Below the pieces are notes generated by a model that saw only the letters and a program-made list of their open reading frames with translations, did not search any database and was not told the DNA's origin. A stretch of 64,000 nt of DNA, from positions 1-64,000 of the forward strand of contig JAZDMB010000012.1 in assembly GCA_043801445.1 (NCBI GenBank), read 5' to 3'. The position numbers and the translations under genes were made by a program. Below, piece by piece: positions 52,590-61,439 of the stretch (position 1 is its first letter; each line of letters begins with the position of its first letter). This DNA is from JAZDFP01 sp043801445. GTDB taxonomy: Bacteria; Planctomycetota; MHYJ01; JACQXL01.

Positions 52590-53516
52590 ATGACCAAATT
52601 AAAGATATGGGCTAAGGCAATCCGGGCGCCTTTTTATACAGCCACCATTATCCCTATCGTCTTGGGCGCGGTTATCGGCTGGTCTGAAATCGGCATCTTC
52701 CACTGGGGCTATTTCCTGCTAGCTTTTATCGGCGGCATTCTCATCCATACCGGTGTCAATTTAGGCAACGACTATTTTGACCACGTCTCGCGTAACGATT
52801 GGAACAACCAAACCCCGACCCCATTTTCCGGAGGCAGCCGCTTTATCCAGAATAATATACTCAAACCATACCAATACCTGGTCGCCTCGCTGATTTGCTT
52901 CGCATCAGGCTCCCTAATCGGACTATATCTTAACTATGTTCTGGCTGGAAATATGATACTTTATCTCGGAATCATCGGCGTATTCCTCGGATTCTTCTAC
53001 ACTGCCACGCCTATAAAGATTGGCTACAGAGGATTCGGGCTGGGTGAATTAGCCGTCGGCTTAGGATTCGGTCCGATAATGGTTTTAGGCAGTTATTATG
53101 TCCAGACCCAGCATCTATCACTAATCCCGTTATTGGCATCCATACCGGTAATGATTCTGATTGCCTTAGTCGTCTATATAAACGAATTCCCGGATTATGA
53201 AGCGGATAAATCGGTCAACAAAATAACCATCCCGGTAATGTTAGGCAAAGAAAGAGCATCCTACATATTTTACGGATTACTTCTGACAACCTATTTGTAT
53301 ACGACAATATTTGTTATCCTGGGCATATTCCCGTTATTTGCATTAATCACCCTATTAACACTGCCATTAGCCATAAAAGCCATCAAGGTAACCGAAGCGA
53401 ATAAAGACAAGGTATACGAATTACTCCCGGCCAACGCATCAACTATTATGACCCATTTTGCCTTTGGCGCCTGCCTTATCATTGCCTATATCATAGATAA
53501 ATTAGTTTTATTATAA
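52590..53516 (+). CDS. menA: UbiA-family prenyltransferase, probably MenA
   Basis: 308 aa with about eight hydrophobic segments. The first Asp-rich motif is in NLGNDYFDHVSRND and the second in VYINEFPDYEADKSVNK (DYEADK). MenA-type enzymes attach a polyprenyl chain to 1,4-dihydroxy-2-naphthoate for menaquinone. ATG at 52590 is not preceded by a strong ribosome-binding site. No other men genes are nearby, so substrate (quinone precursor) is inferred from family resemblance. Confidence 0.85.
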   Translation: MTKLKIWAKAIRAPFYTATIIPIVLGAVIGWSEIGIFHWGYFLLAFIGGILIHTGVNLGNDYFDHVSRNDWNNQTPTPFSGGSRFIQNNILKPYQYLVASLICFASGSLIGLYLNYVLAGNMILYLGIIGVFLGFFYTATPIKIGYRGFGLGELAVGLGFGPIMVLGSYYVQTQHLSLIPLLASIPVMILIALVVYINEFPDYEADKSVNKITIPVMLGKERASYIFYGLLLTTYLYTTIFVILGIFPLFALITLLTLPLAIKAIKVTEANKDKVYELLPANASTIMTHFAFGACLIIAYIIDKLVLL

Positions 53517-53555
53517 TGGTGGATTTTATTAATTCTCTACGAGAGTATAACCTAA

Positions 53556-55037
53556 TTAAATATCAATCTGCGCTTTTTGGAGCCTGCCGCTGAAATCAAC
53601 GTATATGACTTTCCATTCCGAGAAAACGTCTAATGCGGCATTACCGGCTTCTCGATGCCCGTTCCCGGTTTGATTCGTCCCGCCGAAAGGCAGATGAACC
53701 TCTGCTCCGATAGTCGGCGCATTAACGTAAAAAAGACCGGTATAAACATCCCTCATCGCCACAAAGGCTTTATTTACATCCTGCGTATAGATTGAAGCGG
53801 AAAGACCATAAATAGTATCATTGCAGATTTCTATGGCATTCTGCAGATTATCGCATGGAATTATCGAAACGATTGGACCGAATATCTCTTCCTGCGCAAC
53901 TCTCATTTTCGGATGGACATCCCCAAAAATAGTAGGTTCGTGGAAAAATCCGTATTTATAACTTCCCAAAATCAAACAGTTACCGCCGGCCAATAATTTG
54001 GCGCCTTCTGCCTTTCCGATTTTAACGTAATTCATTACGGTATTAAGCTGGTCTTCATTTACCGATGGCCCCATTTCGGTTGTTGGATTAAGCCCATCGC
54101 CGACCTTTAATGCCTTTGCGCGGGCAACAAACTTCCGGGTAAACTCTTTCAGGACTTTTTTATGGACAATAATGCGTGAAGCAGCCGTGCATCTCTGGCC
54201 GGTCGTGCCGAATCCGCCCCAGATTGCCCCATCCACTGCTAAATCTATATTAGCATCATCCATCACCATAATAGCGTTTTTGCCGCCCATCTCCAGATTG
54301 GTATGCTTGAATGTCGGGGCACAGGTTTCCACTATAGTTTTTCCTATTTCGGTTGAACCTGTAAAAGAAACCAGTTTTACATCAGAAGATTCCATTAACG
54401 GCATTCCGACTTCTCCGCCTGAACCGGTTACAAAATTCACTACGCCTTTAGGTATTCCGGCTTCTTCGCATGCCTTGACTAAATTATAAGATGAAAGCGG
54501 CGTATCCGTTGCCGGTTTAAGAACCACTGTATTCCCGCAGACCAATGCCGGCATAAGTTTCCATGACGGAATTGCCATAGGAAAATTCCAGGGCGTTATC
54601 AGGGCGCAAACGCCCATCGGCATCCTGACCGACATAGCAAATTTATTCTCTAATTCAGATGGCGTTGTCTGCCCGAACTGCCGCCTGCCCTCGCCAGCCA
54701 TATAATAAGTCATATCAATGGCTTCCTGCACGTCGCCTCTCGTTTCCTTTAAGACCTTGCCCATTTCCCGGGTCATTTCGCGGGCATACTCTTCTTTCCG
54801 CTTGATTAATATCTCACCTGCCTTGAAAAGCAGTTCTGCCCGGCGTGGTGCGGGAACCAAACGCCACTTTTTATATGCCTCTCTGGCACTGGCGATTGCC
54901 ATCCGGACATCTGCTTCCGATGACTTCTGGAAAACGCCTAAAACCTCTCTGGTATCTGCCGGATTCCTATTCTCAAAAGTCCGCCCTGATTTTGATTCAA
55001 TCCATTCGCCGTTAATATAGTTTTTATAGGTCTTCAT
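53556..55037 (-). CDS. NAD(P)-dependent aldehyde dehydrogenase
   Basis: About 493 aa from MKTYKNYINGEW (ATG at 55035-55037), with GGAG nine bases upstream. Catalytic Cys is in FGTTGQRCTAASR and the general-base Glu in LEMGGKNAIMVM. The cofactor loop FTGSTEIGKTI and GEGRRQFGQTTPSEL are visible. It resembles the alpha-ketoglutaric/aminoadipate semialdehyde type of ALDH, but the substrate cannot be told. The stop converges with menA over a 39-nt gap. Confidence 0.88.
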   Translation of the reverse strand: MKTYKNYINGEWIESKSGRTFENRNPADTREVLGVFQKSSEADVRMAIASAREAYKKWRLVPAPRRAELLFKAGEILIKRKEEYAREMTREMGKVLKETRGDVQEAIDMTYYMAGEGRRQFGQTTPSELENKFAMSVRMPMGVCALITPWNFPMAIPSWKLMPALVCGNTVVLKPATDTPLSSYNLVKACEEAGIPKGVVNFVTGSGGEVGMPLMESSDVKLVSFTGSTEIGKTIVETCAPTFKHTNLEMGGKNAIMVMDDANIDLAVDGAIWGGFGTTGQRCTAASRIIVHKKVLKEFTRKFVARAKALKVGDGLNPTTEMGPSVNEDQLNTVMNYVKIGKAEGAKLLAGGNCLILGSYKYGFFHEPTIFGDVHPKMRVAQEEIFGPIVSIIPCDNLQNAIEICNDTIYGLSASIYTQDVNKAFVAMRDVYTGLFYVNAPTIGAEVHLPFGGTNQTGNGHREAGNAALDVFSEWKVIYVDFSGRLQKAQIDI

Positions 55038-55177
55038 ATGCGCACACTCCATTTTTCGGTTACTTAAAACTGTCAATATGCACCATTATGCATACAGTAT
55101 AACAATTGTCAAGATATTGAGAATTATTACTTATGTCCCCCGAACCCCGCTGAATTCGCCGAATTACGAACAATGAA

Positions 55178-55202
55178 TGGCTAAATCTGGAGATGGTGGA
55201 AT
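55178..55202. repeat. Fragment resembling the small ORF at 58589
   Basis: tggctaaatctggagatggt is followed by ggaat; the same 25 nt with two differences occur at 58595-58619 inside the small ORF. Preceding bases also resemble each other (acgaacaatgaa against gaagaacaacgaa). Possibly a decayed fragment of a duplicate gene. Confidence 0.55.
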
Positions 55203-55233
55203 AATAAATCTTCCTAAAAATTAGATATTTTTC

Positions 55234-55262
55234 TTGACTGATAAATATTTTTGCTATATTAA
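55234..55262 (+). promoter_or_regulatory. Candidate promoter upstream of the selenium/sulfur cluster
   Basis: TTGACT at 55234-55239, then TATTAA at 55257-55262 (17-nt spacer); TATATT overlaps with a 15-nt spacer. The first gene begins at 55553, giving a long 290-nt leader. In that leader I see a palindromic element at 55478-55504 and nothing coding. Confidence 0.45.
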
Positions 55263-55477
55263 TCGTGTAGAAATAAGAAAAGGGAATCCGTTTGGTTTAA
55301 TATAATTCCGAATAAATAAATGCTACATCTACAATCATCACTATCTTTTTATCAATTCAAGGAAGGATTCACCTGAGCACCCTACCTACAATTATAGCCG
55401 GCGGTTATAATGCAACCCTGATTCGCAGATTTATTTTCTAAAATATTATCCGTCCTAAAGATTATCGCCGTATCTTA

Positions 55478-55504
55478 CCTGCCCGAATGAATCGGTCAGG
55501 CGGG
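55478..55504. repeat. Palindromic element CCTGCCCGA...GGTCAGGCGGG
   Basis: Third copy of the palindromic core seen at 10250 and 13649, here about 50 nt before the YedE-like gene. Confidence 0.65.
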
Positions 55505-55552
55505 TCGGTAACTATGCTTTTTAATGATATCTAAATAAAAGGAGTTGATTTT

Positions 55553-56626
55553 ATGAGAAAAGAACTAAATTTAATCATTTTTACGGGCATCTTTATTGGA
55601 ATAGCTGCGATAACCTTAGTATTACTTGGGAATCCTCAAAATATGGGATTTTGTATTGCGTGTTTCCAGCGGGATATTGTAGGAGCAATTGGCTTGAACG
55701 ATTTTCGTGAGATGGCTTGGATTCGTCCGGAAATATTAGGTATTTTACTGGGGGCTTTTCTTGCTGCTTTTTTTACTAAAGAGTTCAAACCCGAAGGCGG
55801 TTCATCGCCGATATCTCGTTTTCTATTAGGTATGTTTGTGATGATAGGCGCCTTAGTATTCCTGGGATGTCCACTTCGTATGATTCTCCGACTCGGTGGT
55901 GGTGACCTCAATGCAGTAGTGGCGTTGTTCGGGTTTACAGGAGGAATTATTGTCGGTGTGATTCTCCTCAAAAAGGGTTTCCATTTAGGAAAAACGCAGA
56001 AACAATGGGAAGTAGAGTCATTAGTTATGCCCGCAATTATGTTGGGGTTATTGGCACTTCTAATTTTCCTTCCTGTTTTCAAGACGGGCGGGCCTATTTT
56101 CGTGGGAACCAAAGGACATCCGGGTTGCTCTGGGACACCCATCAGCCAGAGTATCGGAATTGTGATTTCACTGGCAATTGGTCTTGTCGTGGGAGGACTT
56201 GCCCAACGGTCACGTTTATGCCTGGCCGGCGGTATCAGGGATTTGATATTGGTTCGTAGCGGACTTTTAATATCAGGTTTTATCGCTATTTTGCTGGTAA
56301 CCCTTATCGGTAACATCATCTTCGGAAGTTTCCATCTTGGTTTTGAGAATCAGCCGATTGCCAATACAGCGCATCTGTGGAATTTTCTGGGGATGGCACT
56401 CGTTGGAGTAGGCTCAACATTACTGGGTGGTTGCCCACTAAGACAACTTATTCTGGCAGGCAATGGGAATACCGATTCCGCCCTGACAATTATAGGTATG
56501 TTCGCTGGTGCCGCAATCGCGCATAATTTTGGATTGGTAAAAGCCGTATCAGTCTATGGTCAAGGCGCGGTAATTTTGGGGTTATTAGCGGTTATCGTTA
56601 TCGGGTTCGTAAATCGAGAAAAATGA
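55553..56626 (+). CDS. yedE: YedE/YeeE-family membrane transporter, selenium/sulfur-associated
   Basis: 357 aa with about ten transmembrane segments in two similar halves. Each half has a conserved Gly-Cys pair: LGCPLRMILRLGGGDLNAV in the first and LLGGCPLRQLILAGNG in the second, plus the N-terminal GFCIACFQRD. This is the YedE/YeeE family of sulfur-compound transporters, here of the type seen beside selenium-metabolism genes. It is followed by TusA-like, desulfurase-like and DUF3343 genes, which supports transport of a sulfur or selenium species. Ribosome-binding site AAAGGAGTTGATTTT. Confidence 0.85.
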   Translation: MRKELNLIIFTGIFIGIAAITLVLLGNPQNMGFCIACFQRDIVGAIGLNDFREMAWIRPEILGILLGAFLAAFFTKEFKPEGGSSPISRFLLGMFVMIGALVFLGCPLRMILRLGGGDLNAVVALFGFTGGIIVGVILLKKGFHLGKTQKQWEVESLVMPAIMLGLLALLIFLPVFKTGGPIFVGTKGHPGCSGTPISQSIGIVISLAIGLVVGGLAQRSRLCLAGGIRDLILVRSGLLISGFIAILLVTLIGNIIFGSFHLGFENQPIANTAHLWNFLGMALVGVGSTLLGGCPLRQLILAGNGNTDSALTIIGMFAGAAIAHNFGLVKAVSVYGQGAVILGLLAVIVIGFVNREK

Positions 56627-56672
56627 CAGTATGAAATGGTTTTTACTACTCTAAAAATAGGAGGTATTAAAG

Positions 56673-56894
56673 ATGATAGAAGTTGATGCTCGTGGTTTAT
56701 CCTGTCCTATTCCCGTTGTGAAAACCTTGAAAGCTATTAATAAAAACCCTGAGTCTGAAATTATTGTTTTGCTAAACGACACGGTTGCTAAAGAAAATGT
56801 ATTAAGATTAGCTAAAAGTAAAGGATACTCAGTTAAATTAGAACATGTTAATGACGAGTTTCGTTTAATATTGAAACCTATAAAAATAGCATGA
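56673..56894 (+). CDS. TusA/YedF-like sulfur-carrier domain protein
   Basis: 73 aa with the sulfur-relay Cys in DARGLSCPIPVVKTLKAI, the TusA/YedF motif. YedF proteins have an extra C-terminal DsrE-like domain, which is absent here. It overlaps the desulfurase-like gene by 4 nt (ATGA), so the two are probably cotranslated and may hand a persulfide or selenide. Confidence 0.85.
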   Translation: MIEVDARGLSCPIPVVKTLKAINKNPESEIIVLLNDTVAKENVLRLAKSKGYSVKLEHVNDEFRLILKPIKIA

Positions 56895-58039
56895 AAAAGG
56901 CAGTCTATTTTGATAATGCGGCAACTTCCTGGCCTAAACCGGATTGTGTTTATGAAGCAATGAACTACTTTATGAAAGAAGTAGGAGCCAATCCGGGAAG
57001 GTCCGGTCATTCGAAATCAATTGAAGCTGCCCGTACTGTTCATAATACACGCGAGACTATTGCCCGATTGTTTAATGTCAAAGATTCGTCTCAGGTAATC
57101 TTTACACTGAACGCCACTCACGCCCTTAATCTTGTATTTAAAGGTATACTTCATACGGGAGACCATGTTCTGACTACCTCAATGGAACATAATTCGGTAA
57201 TGAGACCTTTACGCTATCTGGAAAAGACTATCGGGATAGAAATAACCACTCTGCAATGTTTACCGGACGGTCATTTACCGTTAGAATCACTTGAGAAAAA
57301 TATTAAAGGAAATACCAAGCTTATCGCGGTTACTCATGCCTCTAATGTTACCGGCACATTGATGCCTATCCGTGAGATAGGAGAAATCAGCCGTCGTTAT
57401 GGTGCATTATTTCTTGTTGATGCGGCACAGACCGCCGGAGTTATTCCTTTAGATATGGTGGAGCAAAACATTGACTTGCTTATCTTCACCGGCCACAAAT
57501 CGTTAATGGGGCCAACAGGAACCGGTGGAGTTTGTATGGGCAAGCCGGTAGAAATGGCTCCTTTAATACACGGAGGAACGGGAAGTAACTCCGAGTTTGA
57601 TATTCAGCCTGAATGGCTGCCGGATAAATTTGAGAGCGGAACGCTGAATACGGTAGGTATTGCCGGGCTCGGCGCGGGTATAAAATTTATACAGGAAACC
57701 GGAATAAATAAAATCAGAGAACGCGAAAAAGCGCTGACTAAACGGTTACTTGAAGGATTGTCAATTATCAAAGGAATAAAACTTTATGGACCATCTGATG
57801 CCAAGAAACAGATAGCCGTAGTTTCTTTTAATATTGAAACTTCAAGTCTCAGCGATGTTGGATATGTCCTGGATAGAGAATATGGTATTATGGCGCGGAT
57901 AGGATTACAATGCGCGCCTATCGCACATAAAACTATCGGAACATTCCCAAAAGGGACAATCAGGTTTAGTTTAAATTATTTTAATAGTTTTGATGAAGTG
58001 GATTATGCGATTGATGTTATTAGAAAAATAATAGCGTAG
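56891..58039 (+). CDS. Cysteine desulfurase-like class V aminotransferase
   Basis: 382 aa PLP enzyme. The Schiff-base Lys is in LIFTGHKSLMGPTGTGGVCM, with the cofactor-binding HSKSIEAARTVHNTRE and VTHASNVTGTLMPI. The C-terminal active-site loop has a Cys in MARIGLQCAPIAHKTIG. Family of SufS/CsdB-like enzymes (selenium-linked type). Together with TusA-like and DUF3343 genes it fits mobilising Se or S from cysteine-type donors; selD and selA are not in the window. Confidence 0.88.
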   Translation: MKKAVYFDNAATSWPKPDCVYEAMNYFMKEVGANPGRSGHSKSIEAARTVHNTRETIARLFNVKDSSQVIFTLNATHALNLVFKGILHTGDHVLTTSMEHNSVMRPLRYLEKTIGIEITTLQCLPDGHLPLESLEKNIKGNTKLIAVTHASNVTGTLMPIREIGEISRRYGALFLVDAAQTAGVIPLDMVEQNIDLLIFTGHKSLMGPTGTGGVCMGKPVEMAPLIHGGTGSNSEFDIQPEWLPDKFESGTLNTVGIAGLGAGIKFIQETGINKIREREKALTKRLLEGLSIIKGIKLYGPSDAKKQIAVVSFNIETSSLSDVGYVLDREYGIMARIGLQCAPIAHKTIGTFPKGTIRFSLNYFNSFDEVDYAIDVIRKIIA

Positions 58040-58056
58040 ACAAGGAGATATTTAAG

Positions 58057-58287
58057 TTGAAATCATTTTGCCTGATAACTTTTTATACCACACACGATGT
58101 CTTAAAGGCAGAAAAGGTTCTTATGAATAGTAACCTTAAAATAGAACTGATTCCGGTTCCCAGGGAATTCAGCGCTAATTGCGGAATCTCAATGTCCTTA
58201 TCCTGGGAAAAGAAAGATACTGCCGTAGATATTCTTAAGAATAATAGCATTCAAATAGAAAATGTTTACCAGTGGAATAGAGATTAA
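58057..58287 (+). CDS. DUF3343 putative Se/S carrier protein
   Basis: 76 aa starting with TTG at 58057, eight bases after AAGGAGA. The sequence LITFYTTHDVLKAEKVLMNSNL, PVPREFSANCGISMSL contains the Cys-Gly pair of the DUF3343 family, described as a putative Se/S carrier in selenium-associated clusters. It is the last gene of this operon. Confidence 0.8.
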   Translation: MKSFCLITFYTTHDVLKAEKVLMNSNLKIELIPVPREFSANCGISMSLSWEKKDTAVDILKNNSIQIENVYQWNRD

Positions 58288-58479
58288 AACAGTCCTGTAC
58301 AATGAAGTGATGACGCACCACCCGGATGGGAAATCTTATTATTTCGGATTTTGATGAAAATATTTATGGGCTAAATAAGATGACAGGTATGAATGCCTAA
58401 TAATTATTTTCAAATAATTCTCAAAAATAATAAACCACCCTGCCCTTTTTTCGTTTATATATGATAATAACTATCGCCC

Positions 58480-58535
58480 CCGACATTCGTCGGGATAACT
58501 GGCTGTAACAACCATAGGTCTAACAGCCAGATAAG
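58480..58535. repeat. ACTGGCTGT-type palindromic repeat before the 58589 ORF
   Basis: cgacattcgtcgggataactggctgt... and taacagccagat form inverted arms with the accataggtcta loop. The same module is at 22305 and near 61466. The preceding 190 nt after the DUF3343 gene hold no gene I can support. Confidence 0.6.
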
Positions 58536-58588
58536 AAAGGAGGTGTGTAATTAACAACACGAAGAACAACGAATCCCTACGGGAGGCA

Positions 58589-58795
58589 GTGCTCTGGCTA
58601 AACCTGGAGATGGTAGAATCCAAACTTATTACTTTGTTCAGGGAACTGATTAACCATCCCGGCTTTGGCGAACTTCGGGTGGATGTAAAGATATTGAGAA
58701 AAGGTAAAAAGGAAGTGGTATTGTCATCCGGTAAACAATACCGCTTTATCCTTAAACCGGCAGTGGTCAGGACAGACGAAAGAAAAATCGTCTAA
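58589..58795 (+). CDS. Small protein of unknown function, weakly like DUF2292
   Basis: 68 aa from the GTG at 58589, which has GGGAGG three or four bases upstream. The frame is also open further up to an ATT at 58550 behind AAAGGAGG, so the true start is unsure. It has EMVESKLITLFRELINHPGF and ELRVDVKILRKGKKEVVL, then KQYRFILK. The GFGE...V.V pattern weakly resembles DUF2292/YezD, small proteins that occur with sulfur genes, but I would not assign it. It lies between the selenium/sulfur cluster and a TonB-dependent receptor. Confidence 0.45.
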   Translation: MLWLNLEMVESKLITLFRELINHPGFGELRVDVKILRKGKKEVVLSSGKQYRFILKPAVVRTDERKIV

Positions 58796-58907
58796 AACCA
58801 ATCAATCAGCCTGCGACGCAGGTCTTCACGGGGCATATTTCGGCATATCGAAAATCCCCTCATTGCTTTAATTTTGTATGTCATCCTAATCATAGAAAGG
58901 AATATAT

Positions 58908-61103
58908 ATGAAGCGATGGGATTTGTTTCTACTAATCATTTTATTATTAGTTTGGGAATTTGGCGTTTCAGCAGTTCTGGGAGATGACAAGCCCGCCCGC
59001 CCGAACGCCGAAGGCGGGCAGGCAGGCAGTCCCGGTGCGGAGCCTCCCGTAGGGGCTAATAGGGACAAACCGATAACCCCAACCAAGACCGAAGAAATCA
59101 TTGTCACGGCAACGCGTTCTGAGATGAAACCGTTTGAGACGGCGTATATCGCCGATGTCATCACGACAGAAGATATCCGGAACCAAAAGATGAGCCGGAG
59201 TATGCCTGATATATTCTCATCCGACCCATCGGTTACCGTCCAGAAGACTTCACAGGGCCAGGGCTCACCGTTTATCCGCGGCTTTACCGGATTTCGTAAC
59301 CTGCTCCTGATAGACGGCATCCGCCTGAATAATTCGGTCTTCCGCGATGGGCCTAATGAATATTGGAATACGGTTGACTCATTCACCATCGGGCGATTAG
59401 AAATAGTCAAAGGACATTCCTCTGTCCTTTATGGAAGTGACGCGATTGGCGGAACGGTCAATGTCATAACTATTTCTCCGGAACAGGAAAAAGGATTCTC
59501 CGCTCGTGCCTCAGAACGGTATGCCACGGCTGATAACTCAAGTGTTGCCAGAACCGAAATCAGCGGTGCGTTCAATAAATCTATCAGGATACTTGTGGGC
59601 GTTTCAGGGAAGAATTTTAATGAACTGCGCGGCGGCGAACATACCGGCGAACAACCCAAGACCGGCTACAAAGAGATGGACTATGACTTAAAAATGGAAT
59701 ATCTTATAGGAGGTCATGATAAACTCGTTATAGCCCATCAGCGGGTGAACCAACCCGATGTCTGGCGAACTCACGCGACTATCTACGGCATCTCATGGCA
59801 GGATACCGCGATTGGCACTGACAAAGCGCGCTACTATAATCACCAGCGTCAATTAACATATTTACAATATTACAAAGATGATGCCGGTTTTCTGGGCGAT
59901 AAGGCGAAATTCTCGCTCTCATATCAAAGTCAAGATGAACAGTTGTTTCGTAAGAGAAGTAATAACAAAATGGAGCGTTCAGGTTTTGATGTCAACACAC
60001 TTGGTCTTTCAGCCCAGATGGAACGGACGACTTCATTAGGACGCTTTGTTTATGGCACAGAATTCTACCGTGATAATGTGGACTCTTTCTCGAAAAAGTA
60101 TTTAGCCAGCGGCGCCATTGATACTATTGAAATTCAGGGACCGGTGGCTGATGATGCGGTTTACGATTTGGTTGGCGTATTTATCCAGGATGAATATCCG
60201 TTAAAACCATCATTGAATCTAACATCAGGTGTCCGTTATAACCAGGCATCAATTGATGCGGATAAGGTCAAAGACCCCACGATTATTACACCCACAACTA
60301 TAGCCATTTCTGACAGTTGGAGTAACCTATCCGGTAACCTGCGGCTATCATATATGCCAACCGAGAAGTGGAATATCTTTGGCGGTGTCTCGCAGGGGTT
60401 TCGGGCGCCGAATCTTTCCGACCTCTCACGGCTTGACATTGCACTCTCCAATGAAATAGAAACACCATCGCCGAACCTAAAACCAGAGAATTATTTATCC
60501 ATAGAAGCCGGAGCCAAGACCGGTTCAGGAAAACTGAACAGCCAATGCGCCTTCTTCTACACCATCATAAATGATATAATTGTCCGTTACCCGACCGGTA
60601 TCACCATCACCGGCTTGAACGAGGTGCAGAAGGCAAATGTGGGTGATGGAAATATCTATGGCTTTGAATTGAAAGTCAACTACTTGTTGAATAATACATG
60701 GTCGGTCTTTGGAGGCGGGAGTAGCCAGCGTGGTCAAGTGGATACTTATATTTCCGCTGGTGTTAAAGAACGCTGTCCAATGTCCAAGATTCCGCCGGCA
60801 ATGGCTATCCTCGGTATCCGCAGAACTGATGTTTCAGGCAAATGGTGGGCAGAATTAGAAACGAAAATGGCTAACAACCAGAACCGGCTCTCACCCTTAG
60901 ATAAACTTGATACCCAAAGAATTCCGCCGGATGGCACACCCGGCTACACAATCTATAACATCAGGGGAGGAATAAATATCAGCAAGAACTTTAAGGCATC
61001 TTTAGGTATAGAAAACATCAGCAACCGGGACTACCGGATTCACGGCTCAGGCAATAATGAGCTAGGCAGGAATGTTATACTATCAGTCGGCGGAGCTTTT
61101 TAG
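58908..61103 (+). CDS. TonB-dependent outer-membrane receptor
   Basis: 731 aa. A signal peptide (about 1-25) is followed by an odd Pro/Gly/Ala-rich segment (about 26-52) encoded by a G+C-rich element, then the TonB-box-like TKTEEIIVTATRS. The plug domain contains ALGS-type motifs: TSQGQGSPFIRGFTGFRNLLLIDGIRLNN and VKGHSSVLYGSDAIGGTVNV. The beta-barrel ends in GRNVILSVGGAF, with a terminal Phe as in outer-membrane proteins. It would import a metal chelate or another ligand; not determinable. Preceded by GAAAGGAATATAT. Confidence 0.9.
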   Translation: MKRWDLFLLIILLLVWEFGVSAVLGDDKPARPNAEGGQAGSPGAEPPVGANRDKPITPTKTEEIIVTATRSEMKPFETAYIADVITTEDIRNQKMSRSMPDIFSSDPSVTVQKTSQGQGSPFIRGFTGFRNLLLIDGIRLNNSVFRDGPNEYWNTVDSFTIGRLEIVKGHSSVLYGSDAIGGTVNVITISPEQEKGFSARASERYATADNSSVARTEISGAFNKSIRILVGVSGKNFNELRGGEHTGEQPKTGYKEMDYDLKMEYLIGGHDKLVIAHQRVNQPDVWRTHATIYGISWQDTAIGTDKARYYNHQRQLTYLQYYKDDAGFLGDKAKFSLSYQSQDEQLFRKRSNNKMERSGFDVNTLGLSAQMERTTSLGRFVYGTEFYRDNVDSFSKKYLASGAIDTIEIQGPVADDAVYDLVGVFIQDEYPLKPSLNLTSGVRYNQASIDADKVKDPTIITPTTIAISDSWSNLSGNLRLSYMPTEKWNIFGGVSQGFRAPNLSDLSRLDIALSNEIETPSPNLKPENYLSIEAGAKTGSGKLNSQCAFFYTIINDIIVRYPTGITITGLNEVQKANVGDGNIYGFELKVNYLLNNTWSVFGGGSSQRGQVDTYISAGVKERCPMSKIPPAMAILGIRRTDVSGKWWAELETKMANNQNRLSPLDKLDTQRIPPDGTPGYTIYNIRGGINISKNFKASLGIENISNRDYRIHGSGNNELGRNVILSVGGAF
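58985..59064. repeat. G+C-rich in-frame insertion after the signal peptide of the TonB receptor
   Basis: cccgcccgcccgaacgccga, then aggcgggcaggcaggcagtc and cccgtaggggctaatagggaca, a G+C-rich stretch containing the GCCCGCC...GGCGGGC palindrome. It encodes the Pro/Gly/Ala-rich segment between signal peptide and TonB box, a site where insertion would be tolerated. Confidence 0.6.
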
Positions 61104-61258
61104 AGCCAGTAGGAACGAAGTGACGTACTGGCTCTTATCCCGATGAGTCCCAGAGGGACGACATCGGGGTTAGAACCGGTTTGAGCGTGGCGACATCGGG
61201 GTTAGAACCGATTTGAACGTAGCGACATCAGAGCTAGACCCGGTTAGAAAGGAGGTGA
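61104..61258. repeat. Short direct repeats after the TonB receptor gene
   Basis: tcggggttagaaccggtttgagcgtggcga is echoed by tcggggttagaaccgattt and gagctagacccggttaga, copies spaced about 40 nt apart, running up to the AAAGGAGGTGATTTG preceding array 3. No gene seen. Confidence 0.55.
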
Positions 61259-61270
61259 TTTGATACAAAG

Positions 61271-61438
61271 GGCAGGGAAGGTTTTTCAGACGTCTGGAAT
61301 AGTTTTCCAGATATCTGGAACAGTTTCCCATATGTCTGGAATTATTTTCCAGATGTCTGGAATGATTTCCCAGATGTCTAGAATAGTTTTCCAGATGTAT
61401 GGGAAAGTTTTCTGGATGTTCGTGAAAGTCCTACGAAT
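61271..61438. repeat. Tandem array of 21-nt units (array 3, 8 units)
   Basis: Eight units of exactly 21 nt, consensus near gtctggaatagttttccaga(t). Each is nearly palindromic (tctggaa/ttccaga), so the array can form hairpins. A TTG at 61260 with GGAGG four bases upstream opens a 73-codon frame of heptads (GIVFQIS, GTVSHMS, GIIFQMS, GMISQMS) that ends after the array. It precedes cassette copy 2 as array 2 precedes copy 1. Confidence 0.85.
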
Positions 61439-61439
61439 G

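Noticed and set aside
55636..56319. Minus-strand ORF of 227 aa
   Set aside because: Antisense to the well-supported YedE-like gene; composition is Pro/Ile/Lys-rich without any family motif.
58296..58480. Riboswitch or structured RNA between the DUF3343 gene and the small ORF
   Set aside because: Some short stems can be drawn, but no known riboswitch core was recognised.
58886..59410. Minus-strand ORF of 174 aa over the TonB receptor start
   Set aside because: Antisense shadow; the plus strand has signal peptide, plug domain and barrel.
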